Source of the DNA: Thiodiazotropha sp037384425
GTDB lineage: Bacteria; Pseudomonadota; Gammaproteobacteria; Chromatiales; Chromatiaceae
DNA: 64,000 nucleotides
Direction: 5' to 3'
Assembly: GCA_037384425.1 (NCBI GenBank)
Contig: JARROA010000012.1
Location: 1-64,000, forward strand
Shown piece by piece: positions 33,294 to 41,386 of the stretch. Position 1 is the stretch's first letter; every line of letters begins with the position of its first letter. A program made the translations under genes and the position numbers. The notes under the pieces are model-generated. The model was not told where the DNA came from, ran no database searches, and worked only from the letters and a program-made list of their open reading frames with translations.

Positions 33294-33686
33294 TTATTGC
33301 CAGTTGAGCAGCAGACGGCGTGCCGACATGTCGCCCGACTCGGCCTGGGACTCGAGCCTGGCGCGCAGTGCCTGTAGTCGCTCGGCGGCCTCGGGGATGG
33401 ATTGTCGGGCGGCGGTACTGTACCACTTGTAGGCCTGGGTGGCGTCGGCGGCGGTTACCAGCGTGCTGCCGGATTGGAAGTGGTTGGGGTCGTAGAGACT
33501 GGCCAGGGCGAAAGCGGCCTTGCCGTCGCCCTGGCGGGCGGCGTAGAACCAGAGCAGATAGGCATCGGTGGTATGCCCCTGTTGCTGATACTCCTGGGCC
33601 AGTCGGTCGATCTCCGACAGTTTTCGCTTGTCGCTGCCGTCGCGCTGGGCGGCGATGAGCTGCCTCGCGGCTTTGCCGTCGCTCAG
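33294..33686 (-). CDS. Sel1/TPR-like protein with non-standard CTG start or frameshift
   Basis: The open frame codes for 130 residues: LSDGKAARQLIAAQRDG at the start, then AYLLWFYAARQGDGKAAFAL and AYKWYSTAARQSIPEAAERL, the helix-turn-helix pattern of Sel1-like repeats. It ends ARRLLLNWQ. There is no ATG, GTG or TTG in this frame before the repeats. The first usable codon is CTG at 33686-33684, overlapping the stop of the upstream gene as CTGA. Either it starts at CTG by translational coupling, or the two frames are one protein split by a frameshift. A gain of two bases in the CTCT at 33683-33688 would do this. It lies 21 bp before the vWA gene in the same operon. Confidence 0.7.
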   Translation of the reverse strand: MSDGKAARQLIAAQRDGSDKRKLSEIDRLAQEYQQQGHTTDAYLLWFYAARQGDGKAAFALASLYDPNHFQSGSTLVTAADATQAYKWYSTAARQSIPEAAERLQALRARLESQAESGDMSARRLLLNWQ

Positions 33687-33898
33687 AGTCTGATCTGCTG
33701 CCGGATGATCGGATCGATCTCCGACTGCGGCAGGGGCGGCAGTTCCACTTCCTCTTCCGGGGCAAACAGATAGTAGATGCCGACCAGGATGAGGATGGCG
33801 ACCGTGATCTCCAGGGTCACCCGGAGCCGGCCGGAGCCTCTGCTGATCTCCTCCACGTCGGAGAAGTCATCGGGTAGATTGGGTTCCGAAGCGGTCAT
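33683..33898 (-). CDS. Small single-pass membrane protein, first gene of the vWA/ABC operon
   Basis: The 71-residue product has an acidic N-terminus (MTASEPNLPDDFSDVEEISRG), one transmembrane helix (about 31-47, VTLEITVAILILVGIYYLF) and a short proline-rich end (PPLPQSEIDPIIRQQIRL). It is not a known family to me. The ATG at 33898 was chosen because AGG precedes it by a few bases. Its stop overlaps the CTG start of the Sel1-like frame. The two may form a single membrane-anchored Sel1 protein in related genomes. Confidence 0.7.
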   Translation of the reverse strand: MTASEPNLPDDFSDVEEISRGSGRLRVTLEITVAILILVGIYYLFAPEEEVELPPLPQSEIDPIIRQQIRL

Positions 33899-34029
33899 GC
33901 TGCCTATTCTTGCGAAGGGTGTCAGATCCGCCATCATCGGCAGCTCGACTCGACTGCCCGACAGCGGCCTCACATTTCACCAGATGCGGGGGGTAAAATC
34001 CACTTGATGGGAGAGAATTGAGTAGTGGA

Positions 34030-34116
<87 letters not shown>

Positions 34117-34233
34117 GTGGAAGGGGGGGAGAATATACTCTATTTTCCCACTTTGGAAGGGGTTCGATCGCCCTGAGTCCGACCGGTATCCACACGGCAC
34201 ACACTTCCCGATGTCGGGAGAGTCTCACTGCCG

Positions 34234-36480
34234 CTAGGCGGAGTAGTTGATCTGCTGGCTGTCGTCAGTCCCCATATCGATGGTGCTGTTCGGTTTGCCG
34301 AAATAGAATCCCTGTCCGTAGCGAAATCCGAGGCTGGCCAGCTGTTTGGCCGAGGCAGCGCTTTCGATGCCCTCCGCCACCAGCAGATGGCCGCAATCGA
34401 GGATCATCTGGGCCAGATGGGTCAATATCGGATTGCTTTGGGTGTCGACGAGTCGGGTCAGGTTGATATCGAACTTGACCACGTCCACCGGCATGGTGCC
34501 CAGGTAGCGCAGCGAGGAGTACCCGCTACCGAAGTCGTCCAGGGCGATGCGGAAGCCCATCGATTGCAGGCGGCTCAGGTGGCTGCGGGCCGTCTGCATC
34601 TGGGTGATGAGGGCGGTTTCGGTGATCTCCAGCAGGATCTTGTAGTCATGCATGTAGGCGCACATCTCCTCGAGCCAATCGAAGAGATCGCTCTCGACCA
34701 GGGTTGGTGCCGAGATGTTGATGGAGATACCGCTGCCGCTGGGGATCATCCCCTTGCGCAGGTCGTGCAGAGTGCGCCGGAACACCGCCCGGTCGAGGTC
34801 GACCTCCAAGCCTCTGGCCTCGATCAGCGGAAAGATATGCGAGGGCATGATCAGCTGTCCCTCGTGAACGATACGGGCCAGGGCCTCGAAATATTGCGGC
34901 TGGCCGGTGCGCAGGTCGACGATGGGTTGGTAGTGCATCATTAGCCCGGTGCCCTGGGAGACGGCGGCGAAGACCGCGCTGTTGGTGCGGTTGGAGAAGA
35001 GACCCTGGGTCGTTTCCGCCATCTGTTCCGAGAACAGGGCGATATTTGATTGCCCGGGGCGTTTGGCGTGGTAGATGGCCGTATTGGCCTGCCACTGCAG
35101 CGAGGCCAGGCTGGAGACATCGCTGGGACGCGTGTGCGCGATGCCCATGCTGATGCGCACCGGCTCCCGTATGCCGAGTTTGCCGAAGGGGTAGCGGCTG
35201 ACCGCCATGTGTACCTGCTTGGCGATCTGCATCGCCTTGCGGGGATGGCAACCGATGAGGACGGCGGTGAACTCGTCCCCGCCGAGGCGGAACAGTTGGT
35301 CGCGACTCGGAAGATTGCTTTTGATCAGCTGGGAGACGGTGATGAGCAGTTCATCGCCCACCTCATGGCCATAGGTGTCGTTGACGGCGCGAAAGTGATC
35401 GACATCGAACAGGATCAGGCTGACGCGCCCGCGTCCGCTCTGAAAAACGTCGTTGATCTCATGCCAGAACTCATCGAAAGCACTGCGGCTTCTGGCGCCG
35501 GTCAGTGGATCGTGGTGGGTCAGGTTCTGCAGTTGCCGGTTCTTTTCCGTGAGCGTGGTACTGACGTCGCTCAACTGGTTGTGATAGTCGTTGAGCGACT
35601 GACGGATCTTGTCCAGCTCCCGGATCAGCAGTGGCTGCTGGAACTCCTCATGGACCGGTTCCCTGGGTTTGTTTTTCAGTGAATCGATCTGCTGTGCGAT
35701 GCGCAGGATCGGCCGGCTCATGATGCGGGCGGACAGTGGGAAGATGATCAGGCTGAGAATGGCCGCCAGGCTGGCCAGTGTGGTCACGGTTTTGGTCATC
35801 ACCTGGCGCAGTTTGTCGGCATACTCATCACTGTTGAGCTGGTAGTGGATCAGGGGCTTGAGCTCCTGCTCGCTGATTATGTCATCGTGTTTGTTGTCGA
35901 CACTCAGGGTTTCCGCATTGACCAGGTTGAACTGTCCGCTGGCGAGAAAGAGGGGAAAGATGCGACTGAGGGTGGCCACGTAGCCAAAGGTCCGGTCCCG
36001 CTCCACGTCTTTCACCGGTTCGATCATCACCAGCAAGGGTTCGAACTGACTCATCAGGATATATTCCCGGTCCTTTTCGATATCGATCTCCTGCGGTAGC
36101 AGCGCAGTGTCGACCAGATTCAGCATCCGGCCTTTTGCATCGTAGAGAGCGACGTCGATGACATGGGACGAGATCAGATCATTGGTCTTTGCCCGATGAC
36201 GATACCAATAGCTGTAAAAGGTCGGATTATGCAGCTGTTGACGCACCTCCTCCCATTCGGCCAGGAGCCGGGTCTGATTTCGGATCTTCTCAATACTCAG
36301 GCCGAGGCCGCGCTCGATCTCCGCTTCGGCCCGGGCCCGGCTGGTCTGTTGGAAGGTGCTATCGAGCTGGTCGATCTGCTGGAAGGTGATGCGGCCGAAA
36401 ACGAACAGGAGAATCAGAAACAGGACGACAAAGAACGCAGTAAAGAGGGTGATGGATATCGGCCTGAAAAGGGTTTTCAT
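34234..36480 (-). CDS. Membrane GGDEF/EAL cyclic-di-GMP protein
   Basis: The 748-residue protein has an N-terminal helix (about 10-32), a periplasmic sensor of CHASE4-like size (about 35-225), a second helix (about 228-250), a HAMP-like and coiled-coil stretch, then GGDEF (motif GGDEF at 400-404) and EAL (motif EAL at 532-534, loop DDFGSGYSSL) domains. Both active sites look complete, so it may make or degrade c-di-GMP depending on the signal. The inhibitory RxxD site before GGDEF is not evident. It is a single-gene unit, 21 bp from the hydrolase gene upstream on the same strand, so co-transcription is possible. Confidence 0.93.
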   Translation of the reverse strand: MKTLFRPISITLFTAFFVVLFLILLFVFGRITFQQIDQLDSTFQQTSRARAEAEIERGLGLSIEKIRNQTRLLAEWEEVRQQLHNPTFYSYWYRHRAKTNDLISSHVIDVALYDAKGRMLNLVDTALLPQEIDIEKDREYILMSQFEPLLVMIEPVKDVERDRTFGYVATLSRIFPLFLASGQFNLVNAETLSVDNKHDDIISEQELKPLIHYQLNSDEYADKLRQVMTKTVTTLASLAAILSLIIFPLSARIMSRPILRIAQQIDSLKNKPREPVHEEFQQPLLIRELDKIRQSLNDYHNQLSDVSTTLTEKNRQLQNLTHHDPLTGARSRSAFDEFWHEINDVFQSGRGRVSLILFDVDHFRAVNDTYGHEVGDELLITVSQLIKSNLPSRDQLFRLGGDEFTAVLIGCHPRKAMQIAKQVHMAVSRYPFGKLGIREPVRISMGIAHTRPSDVSSLASLQWQANTAIYHAKRPGQSNIALFSEQMAETTQGLFSNRTNSAVFAAVSQGTGLMMHYQPIVDLRTGQPQYFEALARIVHEGQLIMPSHIFPLIEARGLEVDLDRAVFRRTLHDLRKGMIPSGSGISINISAPTLVESDLFDWLEEMCAYMHDYKILLEITETALITQMQTARSHLSRLQSMGFRIALDDFGSGYSSLRYLGTMPVDVVKFDINLTRLVDTQSNPILTHLAQMILDCGHLLVAEGIESAASAKQLASLGFRYGQGFYFGKPNSTIDMGTDDSQQINYSA

Positions 36481-36500
36481 TTTGTTCGTTCTTCAATGAA

Positions 36501-37367
36501 CTAACGTTCTAATAGTTTTTGAATACTATCCACGAGGTCGAATTCATACTCGTGGTCGAAAAAGTGATTGGCGCCGGGTATCTCTACCACCTCCACACCC
36601 ACCTGCCTTAATGAAGGCAGCCAATCATCCCCCAAACGGCGATCTTCACCGCCTAAGACAATTGTCGGCTCGACGGCCAGATTATTTAGTACTTCAAGCG
36701 TTTTATTACCATCCCAAGTGACATAGGAGAGGTAGTTTTCCGGAGTGGTGGTGTAGCTGTCGCAATAGGCCAGATAATAGTGTGTGAGTGAGTTGTCGCC
36801 ATGGGCAAGTTGCTGCTGCGCGCGCTGGCGCTCCGCTTCGTTCTCCTTGGCGATAGGGCCTTGGACGAAGGCGATCAGACTGATGAGGATCGCCTGCTCG
36901 ATGGGAGGATCGGGCTCCTCGTCCAGGTAAGCCAGCAATTCGAGACTGCCTACACTGTGCCCGATGAGGGTGGGTCTCTTGCCGGTTCGACGCTGCAACC
37001 AGTTGATCCAGAAGCCGATCTCCTCTGTGTCCTGATCCATTGAGTGGGAATGGATCGCCTCGCAGGCGAGGCTCTGACGGCGGTTGTCGATACCCAGTGT
37101 CAGGGAGGGCAGGAGCACGGTGTATCCCATGTCGTGGAGGGCTTCGCCCAAGCGGCGAACAGTGAAGAAATCCCTTGTCTGCAGGAAGCCGTGCAAGATG
37201 AGAATCGCTTTTTTCTGCGCTTCTCCAGGTAACAGTTGGGCGGTGGCAATGAACCCGGAGGATTGCTGTTCGGCAATGAGATCGCTCAGGACTGGCGTTG
37301 TCGTCAGCAGCAAACAGCAGGTCAGGAGTATCCCGAGCAATGAACGCGTAGGGATGAAAATGCTCAT
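36501..37367 (-). CDS. Exported alpha/beta hydrolase (DUF3530-like)
   Basis: This 288-residue protein has a signal peptide (LLGILLTCCLLLTTTPVLS) and an alpha/beta hydrolase fold. The oxyanion segment is LILHGFLQTRDF, the nucleophile elbow GHSVGS, an acid candidate is in LGGEDRRLGDDW, and the histidine is in PGANHFFDHEYEF. The substrate is unknown; an esterase or lipase-like role in the periplasm is likely. ATG 37367 has AGGAGGA at an ideal distance, which decides it over upstream ATGs. The 240-bp gap to queA holds both divergent promoters; I see no clear boxes there. Confidence 0.85.
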   Translation of the reverse strand: MSIFIPTRSLLGILLTCCLLLTTTPVLSDLIAEQQSSGFIATAQLLPGEAQKKAILILHGFLQTRDFFTVRRLGEALHDMGYTVLLPSLTLGIDNRRQSLACEAIHSHSMDQDTEEIGFWINWLQRRTGKRPTLIGHSVGSLELLAYLDEEPDPPIEQAILISLIAFVQGPIAKENEAERQRAQQQLAHGDNSLTHYYLAYCDSYTTTPENYLSYVTWDGNKTLEVLNNLAVEPTIVLGGEDRRLGDDWLPSLRQVGVEVVEIPGANHFFDHEYEFDLVDSIQKLLER

Positions 37368-37607
37368 GGATCCTCCTTGGAACTGCATAGGGACCTGTCG
37401 GTGACTCCTCTCGGGCTCGTCAAAATTCTGGGAGTAGCTCCTTTCCCTAGCAAATCCTTCTTCTACTAATAGTTGTAATATTCCTACTCCCGTTCTACAA
37501 GAAAGATCAGTCACTTCGTGGTTGATTTGAACCATGAGTCACACTCTTCTCCCGCTCGGGTTGAGAGATTCACCCTCATCTCTACCGCGTGTTACCATCC
37601 GCGCCCT

Positions 37608-38642
37608 ATGCATCTGTCTGATTTTGACTATGAACTGCCGGAATCGCTCATCGCTCAATACCCCGAGTCCGAGCGGAGCCATAGCCGTTTGCTGGCACTG
37701 CTCGATGGTGAGCTGGAGGCGAAGGATCTGGGATTCAGTGAGTTGCCTTCACTGTTGCGGGCTGGTGACCTGCTGGTGTTCAACAATACCCGGGTGATGC
37801 CCGCCCGGCTGTTCGGTCGCAAACAGACCGGGGGGCGGATCGAGTTGTTGATCGAGAAGGTGATTTCCGATCGGCAGTCGCTGGCCCATCTGCGTGCCAG
37901 CAAAAGTCCCAAGCCCGGCACGCTGCTGCTGGTCGGTGATTCCGCACGCAAGGTGGTGGTGGAGGGACGCCAGGGTGCCTTGTTCAAACTCCGCCTCGAG
38001 CAGGGCGATTTTCATCAATTGATGGCCGAGGAGGGGCATATGCCCCTGCCGCCCTATATCCAACGCGACGACAGCGCCTTCGATCAGGAACGCTACCAGA
38101 CGGTCTATGCCGTGCGTCCGGGTGCGGTGGCGGCACCGACGGCGGGGCTCCACTTCGATCAAGGCATGCTCGATCAGCTGTCGGCTCAAGGCGTCGGGCA
38201 GGTACACCTGACCCTGCATGTGGGAGCCGGAACCTTTCAACCGGTGAGATGCGAAAACCTCGACGATCACGTCATGCACAGTGAGTGGGTGGAAGTCGAT
38301 GAGGAGGTGTGCAGCAAGGTACGGGAAACCCGGGCGGCGGGGGGACGTGTCATCGCGGTTGGCACCACCAGCGTCAGGAGTCTCGAGGCGGCATCCGCCA
38401 GCGGTGAATTGAGGCCCTACCGGGGTGAGACCCGGCTTTTCATCCGGCCCGGATACCGTTTCCGCAGCGTGGATGCGTTGATCACCAATTTCCATCTGCC
38501 CAAATCTACGCTCCTGATGTTGGTGGCGGCATTTGCCGGACACGAGCGGGTGATGCGGGCATACCGCCATGCTGTGGAGCGGCGTTACCGTTTCTTCAGC
38601 TATGGTGATGCGATGTTTCTGACCCCGTGCCCACAGGGTTAA
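37608..38642 (+). CDS. queA: S-adenosylmethionine:tRNA ribosyltransferase-isomerase
   Basis: QueA transfers and isomerises the ribosyl part of SAM to preQ1 in tRNA, giving epoxyqueuosine. The 344-residue product starts MHLSDFDYELPESLIAQYP and carries family blocks NNTRVMPARLFG, YQTVYA-RPGAVAAPTAGLHF, VGAGTFQPV and ITNFHLPKSTLLMLV. Its length is normal. The ATG at 37608 is at the family's usual N-terminus; the frame is open for 30 more codons upstream, without a ribosome-binding site. tgt follows 177 bp later, the usual order, but the yajC-secDF part of the cluster has been displaced to 63.6 kb. Confidence 0.97.
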   Translation: MHLSDFDYELPESLIAQYPESERSHSRLLALLDGELEAKDLGFSELPSLLRAGDLLVFNNTRVMPARLFGRKQTGGRIELLIEKVISDRQSLAHLRASKSPKPGTLLLVGDSARKVVVEGRQGALFKLRLEQGDFHQLMAEEGHMPLPPYIQRDDSAFDQERYQTVYAVRPGAVAAPTAGLHFDQGMLDQLSAQGVGQVHLTLHVGAGTFQPVRCENLDDHVMHSEWVEVDEEVCSKVRETRAAGGRVIAVGTTSVRSLEAASASGELRPYRGETRLFIRPGYRFRSVDALITNFHLPKSTLLMLVAAFAGHERVMRAYRHAVERRYRFFSYGDAMFLTPCPQG

Positions 38643-38652
38643 GGAGGGCAAA

Positions 38653-38694
38653 ATGCTGATTCGGCTGGCGAATCAGCACATTCACAGTTTCTAA
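38653..38694 (+). promoter_or_regulatory. Thirteen-codon mini-ORF with start codon in a perfect hairpin
   Basis: Directly behind the queA stop, AAGGAGG (38641-38647) precedes ATG 38653, which opens a 13-residue frame (MLIRLANQHIHSF) ending TAA at 38694. TGCTGATTCG (38654-38663) and CGAATCAGCA (38669-38678) form a perfect 10-bp stem with a 5-base loop that buries the start codon. Further on lie CAGG/CCTG plus a seven-T run near 38716-38722 and AAGGG-AAAA-CCCTT. This could be a leader peptide or attenuator between queA and tgt. A chance hairpin serving as a queA terminator is the alternative. Confidence 0.4.
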
Positions 38695-38819
38695 TGTATC
38701 AGGCCGCCTGTCAAGTTTTTTTAAGGGAAAACCCTTATAACTCGATCACATTTCTACGTGTAACAACGTATAACGAAGGGCAGATGCGGGCATGACGGTG
38801 ATGATGTCGAGATAACGGG

Positions 38820-39920
38820 ATGAAATTTGAAGTTTTTCAAACGGATGGCGACGCAAGGCGTGGTCGCTTGAGTTTTCCACGGGGGTCTGTGGAGACTCCC
38901 GCCTTCATGCCGGTCGGTACTTACGGCACCGTCAAGGCCATGACACCGGAGGAACTGGTCGACCTGGGGGCCGAGATCATCCTCGGCAATACCTTCCATC
39001 TGATGCTGCGCCCCGGTACCCGGGTGATCCAGCGTCACGGGGATCTGCACGGATTCACCCATTGGGAAAAGCCGATTCTGACCGACTCCGGCGGTTTTCA
39101 GGTATTCAGCCTGGGCGAGATGCGCAAGATCAGTGAGGCCGGCGTCACCTTCCGTTCCCCCATCGACGGCAGCCGGGTCTTCATGGGACCGGAGGAGTCG
39201 ATGCAGGTGCAGCGGGAGCTGGGTTCCGACATCGTCATGATCTTCGATGAGTGCACCCCCTATCCGGCGACGGAACGCGAAGCCCGTGACTCCATGGAAC
39301 TTTCCCTGCGCTGGGCGGCCCGTAGCAAAGAGGCCCACGGTGACAACCCCTCGGCCCTGTTCGGCATCGTGCAGGGTGGGATGTTCGAAAGCCTCCGCGG
39401 CGCCTCGCTCGACGGGCTCAAGGCCATAGGTTTCGATGGCTATGCGGTGGGCGGTCTCTCGGTGGGCGAGCCGCCGGAGGATCGCTGGCGGGTGCTCGAC
39501 TATCTCAGTCATGAGCTGCCCCCCGACAAACCCCACTATCTGATGGGCGTGGGTACGCCCGAGGATATCGTCGAGTCGGTGCAGCGCGGCATCGACATGT
39601 TCGACTGCGTGATGCCGACCCGTAACGCCCGCAACGGCCATCTCTTCACCCATCATGGAGTGGTGAAGATCCGACACGCCGCTCATCAGTACGACGAGGG
39701 TCCCCTCGATCCTCTGTGCGACTGCTACACTTGCCGCAACTACAGTCGCGCCTATCTGCGCCATCTCGACAAGTGCAACGAGATCCTGGGCGCGCGGCTC
39801 AACACCATCCACAACCTTTACTATTATCAGAAGCTGATGCGGGATATCCGCAAGGCAATCGAGGAGAGCCGGCTGGCCGCGTTTGCGCAGGAGTTCTATG
39901 ACCTGCGCGCCGGTGATTGA
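38820..39920 (+). CDS. tgt: Queuine tRNA-ribosyltransferase (tRNA-guanine transglycosylase)
   Basis: Tgt exchanges G34 of the anticodon for preQ1 in tRNAs for Asp, Asn, His and Tyr. The 366-residue product shows the catalytic aspartate in ILTDSGGFQVFSL, the nucleophile aspartate in GIDMFDCVMPTRNARNG and the zinc site CDCYTCRNYSRAYLRHLDKCNE (three Cys and one His). The start MKFEVFQTDGDARRGRL matches the family. The expected next gene yajC is not here; a small membrane-protein gene and a 23.7-kb block follow instead. Confidence 0.97.
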   Translation: MKFEVFQTDGDARRGRLSFPRGSVETPAFMPVGTYGTVKAMTPEELVDLGAEIILGNTFHLMLRPGTRVIQRHGDLHGFTHWEKPILTDSGGFQVFSLGEMRKISEAGVTFRSPIDGSRVFMGPEESMQVQRELGSDIVMIFDECTPYPATEREARDSMELSLRWAARSKEAHGDNPSALFGIVQGGMFESLRGASLDGLKAIGFDGYAVGGLSVGEPPEDRWRVLDYLSHELPPDKPHYLMGVGTPEDIVESVQRGIDMFDCVMPTRNARNGHLFTHHGVVKIRHAAHQYDEGPLDPLCDCYTCRNYSRAYLRHLDKCNEILGARLNTIHNLYYYQKLMRDIRKAIEESRLAAFAQEFYDLRAGD

Positions 39921-39955
39921 ACTTATGACAGGGAATCTGTCACGGAGAAGGCATC

Positions 39956-40198
39956 ATGGATGTGATCCTATGGATATTGGTTTATATCGCAAGCATATTA
40001 CTCTGGCTCTGGATACTCCGCTGGGGTGGTGCGGAATGGCTCGAGGGTTGGAAGGCCTGGGCAGCGATCGGCTGGTTTGCCGGACACTGGAAGGCAGAGC
40101 AGATCAGACTCTACGCTTGGCTGTTGCTGATTCTCGAAACAGTGGGTTTCGTCGTCGGTCTATTCGTGCCTGATCTGCGTTGCACGATAATGGTGTGA
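39956..40198 (+). CDS. Small two-helix membrane protein of unknown function
   Basis: This 80-residue protein begins MDVILWILVYIASILLWLWILRWGG, with a first helix at about 3-22 and a second at about 55-72 (AWLLLILETVGFVVGLFV). Between them lies a Trp-rich loop (EWLEGWKAWAAIGWFAGHWKAEQ). GGAGAAGG upstream supplies a ribosome-binding site. It lies 35 bp behind tgt on the same strand and could be co-transcribed. I do not recognise the family. Confidence 0.6.
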   Translation: MDVILWILVYIASILLWLWILRWGGAEWLEGWKAWAAIGWFAGHWKAEQIRLYAWLLLILETVGFVVGLFVPDLRCTIMV

Positions 40199-40263
40199 AA
40201 GTGGAATGGCGTTTACATAAAGCTATATCCGCTGTCATTCCGACGCAGGCCGGGATTCACCAC

Positions 40264-40344
40264 GTAGCCGGGATGCAACGAAGTGAAATTCGGGGAATCG
40301 ATGAGCCTGAAACCCTGGATTATGCGATGCTCCATCCAGGCTAC
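40264..40344. repeat. Imperfect inverted repeat of the GTAGCC...GGCTAC type
   Basis: GTAGCCGGGATGCAACGAAG at 40264 pairs imperfectly with GCTCCATCCAGGCTAC ending at 40344. This pattern, with GTAGCC-GGATG and an AATC-GGG end, is a common dispersed repeat in Gammaproteobacteria. It lies exactly at the border between tgt with its follower gene and the inserted block that starts with apbE. The convergent genes on both sides could use it as a terminator. Confidence 0.6.
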
Positions 40345-40367
40345 ACAGTTATTGATTCCTGTGGGGG

Positions 40368-41366
40368 TTACTCGGGAAGAGATGGCGATGCTTGGTTCGC
40401 CATGCCATTGGATATGTGCATCTCACCTTGATTGTCGATAATCACCGCTTCCACATCGTCCAGCCGGTCGATCAGGGCGAGCCCTTGCTTCAGGCCCAGC
40501 ACGAAAACACTTGTGGAGAGGGCGTCGGTGCGGGTGGCATTGGGGCCGAGAATGGTGACGCTGCGCAGCTCACCGGCCGAGCGGCCGGTCTTGGGACTGA
40601 TGATGTGGTGGTAGCGTACGCCGTCCCTTTCGAAATAACGTTCGTAGTCCCCCGAGGTGGAGATGGCCGTCTCCGACAGGGGCAGCACGGCGGCCATGCC
40701 TTTCTTGTCCCGCGGCGCCTGGATACCGATGTGCCAGGGGCGGCCGCGATGGTCTCCCAGCAGGCGACTGTCGCCGCCGGCGCTGACCAGGGCGTTTTCG
40801 ATACCCCGTGAACGCAGGATGGCAATGCCCCGGTCGACCGCGTATCCCTTGGCGATGCCACCCAGATCGATACGCACACCGGGCTGTTCGAAGGCAACGG
40901 TGGAGTCCTTTGCATCGAGTTTGATCAATCGATAGTTGATCAGCGGCAGGGCCTCGGCGATTGCCTCCTCGTCAGGTGCGATTCCCTTGCGGTAGTCATA
41001 CTGGTAGCCGACGGAGGCGAAGGTGATGTCGAAGGCCCCGCCGGTCAGCTCGGAGTACTCCAGCGAGGTCTGCAACAGATGGAGGAACTCCTGCGAGATC
41101 ACCACCGGGTGCTGCGCGGAGTCACGGTTCACGGTATAGAGTTCACTGCTCTCGATATAGGGACTCAGGGCTTGGTCGAGACGCCGAAACTCGGCCAGCA
41201 CCTCGTCGATTGCCTGTTCCGCCTCGGCCTGATCCTCATGCCAGACCTCCACCCCGATTCGGGTGCCCATGATGGCCGCCTGTCGGCTGACCCAGGCCGC
41301 AGATGACGGCGTTGAAAGCAACGCCGTCATCAACAGCCATGCCAGGGCGATGGATCTTGACCCCAT
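40368..41366 (-). CDS. apbE: FAD:protein FMN transferase ApbE, last gene of the trans-envelope operon
   Basis: ApbE attaches FMN from FAD to a Thr or Ser of exported target proteins. The 332-residue product has a signal peptide (LAWLLMTALLSTPSSAA), the MGTRIGVEVWHED opening, the RIDLGGIAKGYAVDRGI block, STSGDYERYFERDG, HHIISPKTGRSAG and the metal-site region NATRTDALSTSVFVLGL. All are family landmarks. It lies only 20 bp after the AgmX-type gene, so it belongs to the operon that begins at 50205. Its substrate is not next to it. The DUF4266 protein at 62045, with a GAT motif, is the best candidate in the window. Confidence 0.94.
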   Translation of the reverse strand: MGSRSIALAWLLMTALLSTPSSAAWVSRQAAIMGTRIGVEVWHEDQAEAEQAIDEVLAEFRRLDQALSPYIESSELYTVNRDSAQHPVVISQEFLHLLQTSLEYSELTGGAFDITFASVGYQYDYRKGIAPDEEAIAEALPLINYRLIKLDAKDSTVAFEQPGVRIDLGGIAKGYAVDRGIAILRSRGIENALVSAGGDSRLLGDHRGRPWHIGIQAPRDKKGMAAVLPLSETAISTSGDYERYFERDGVRYHHIISPKTGRSAGELRSVTILGPNATRTDALSTSVFVLGLKQGLALIDRLDDVEAVIIDNQGEMHISNGMANQASPSLPE

Positions 41367-41386
41367 GGGTTTTACGAAACCCTACC

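Noticed and set aside
32833..33765. 310-codon minus-strand frame overlapping the vWA and Sel1-like genes
   Set aside because: Arg/Ser/Pro-rich alternative frame; the other minus-strand frames give a vWA domain and Sel1-like repeats.
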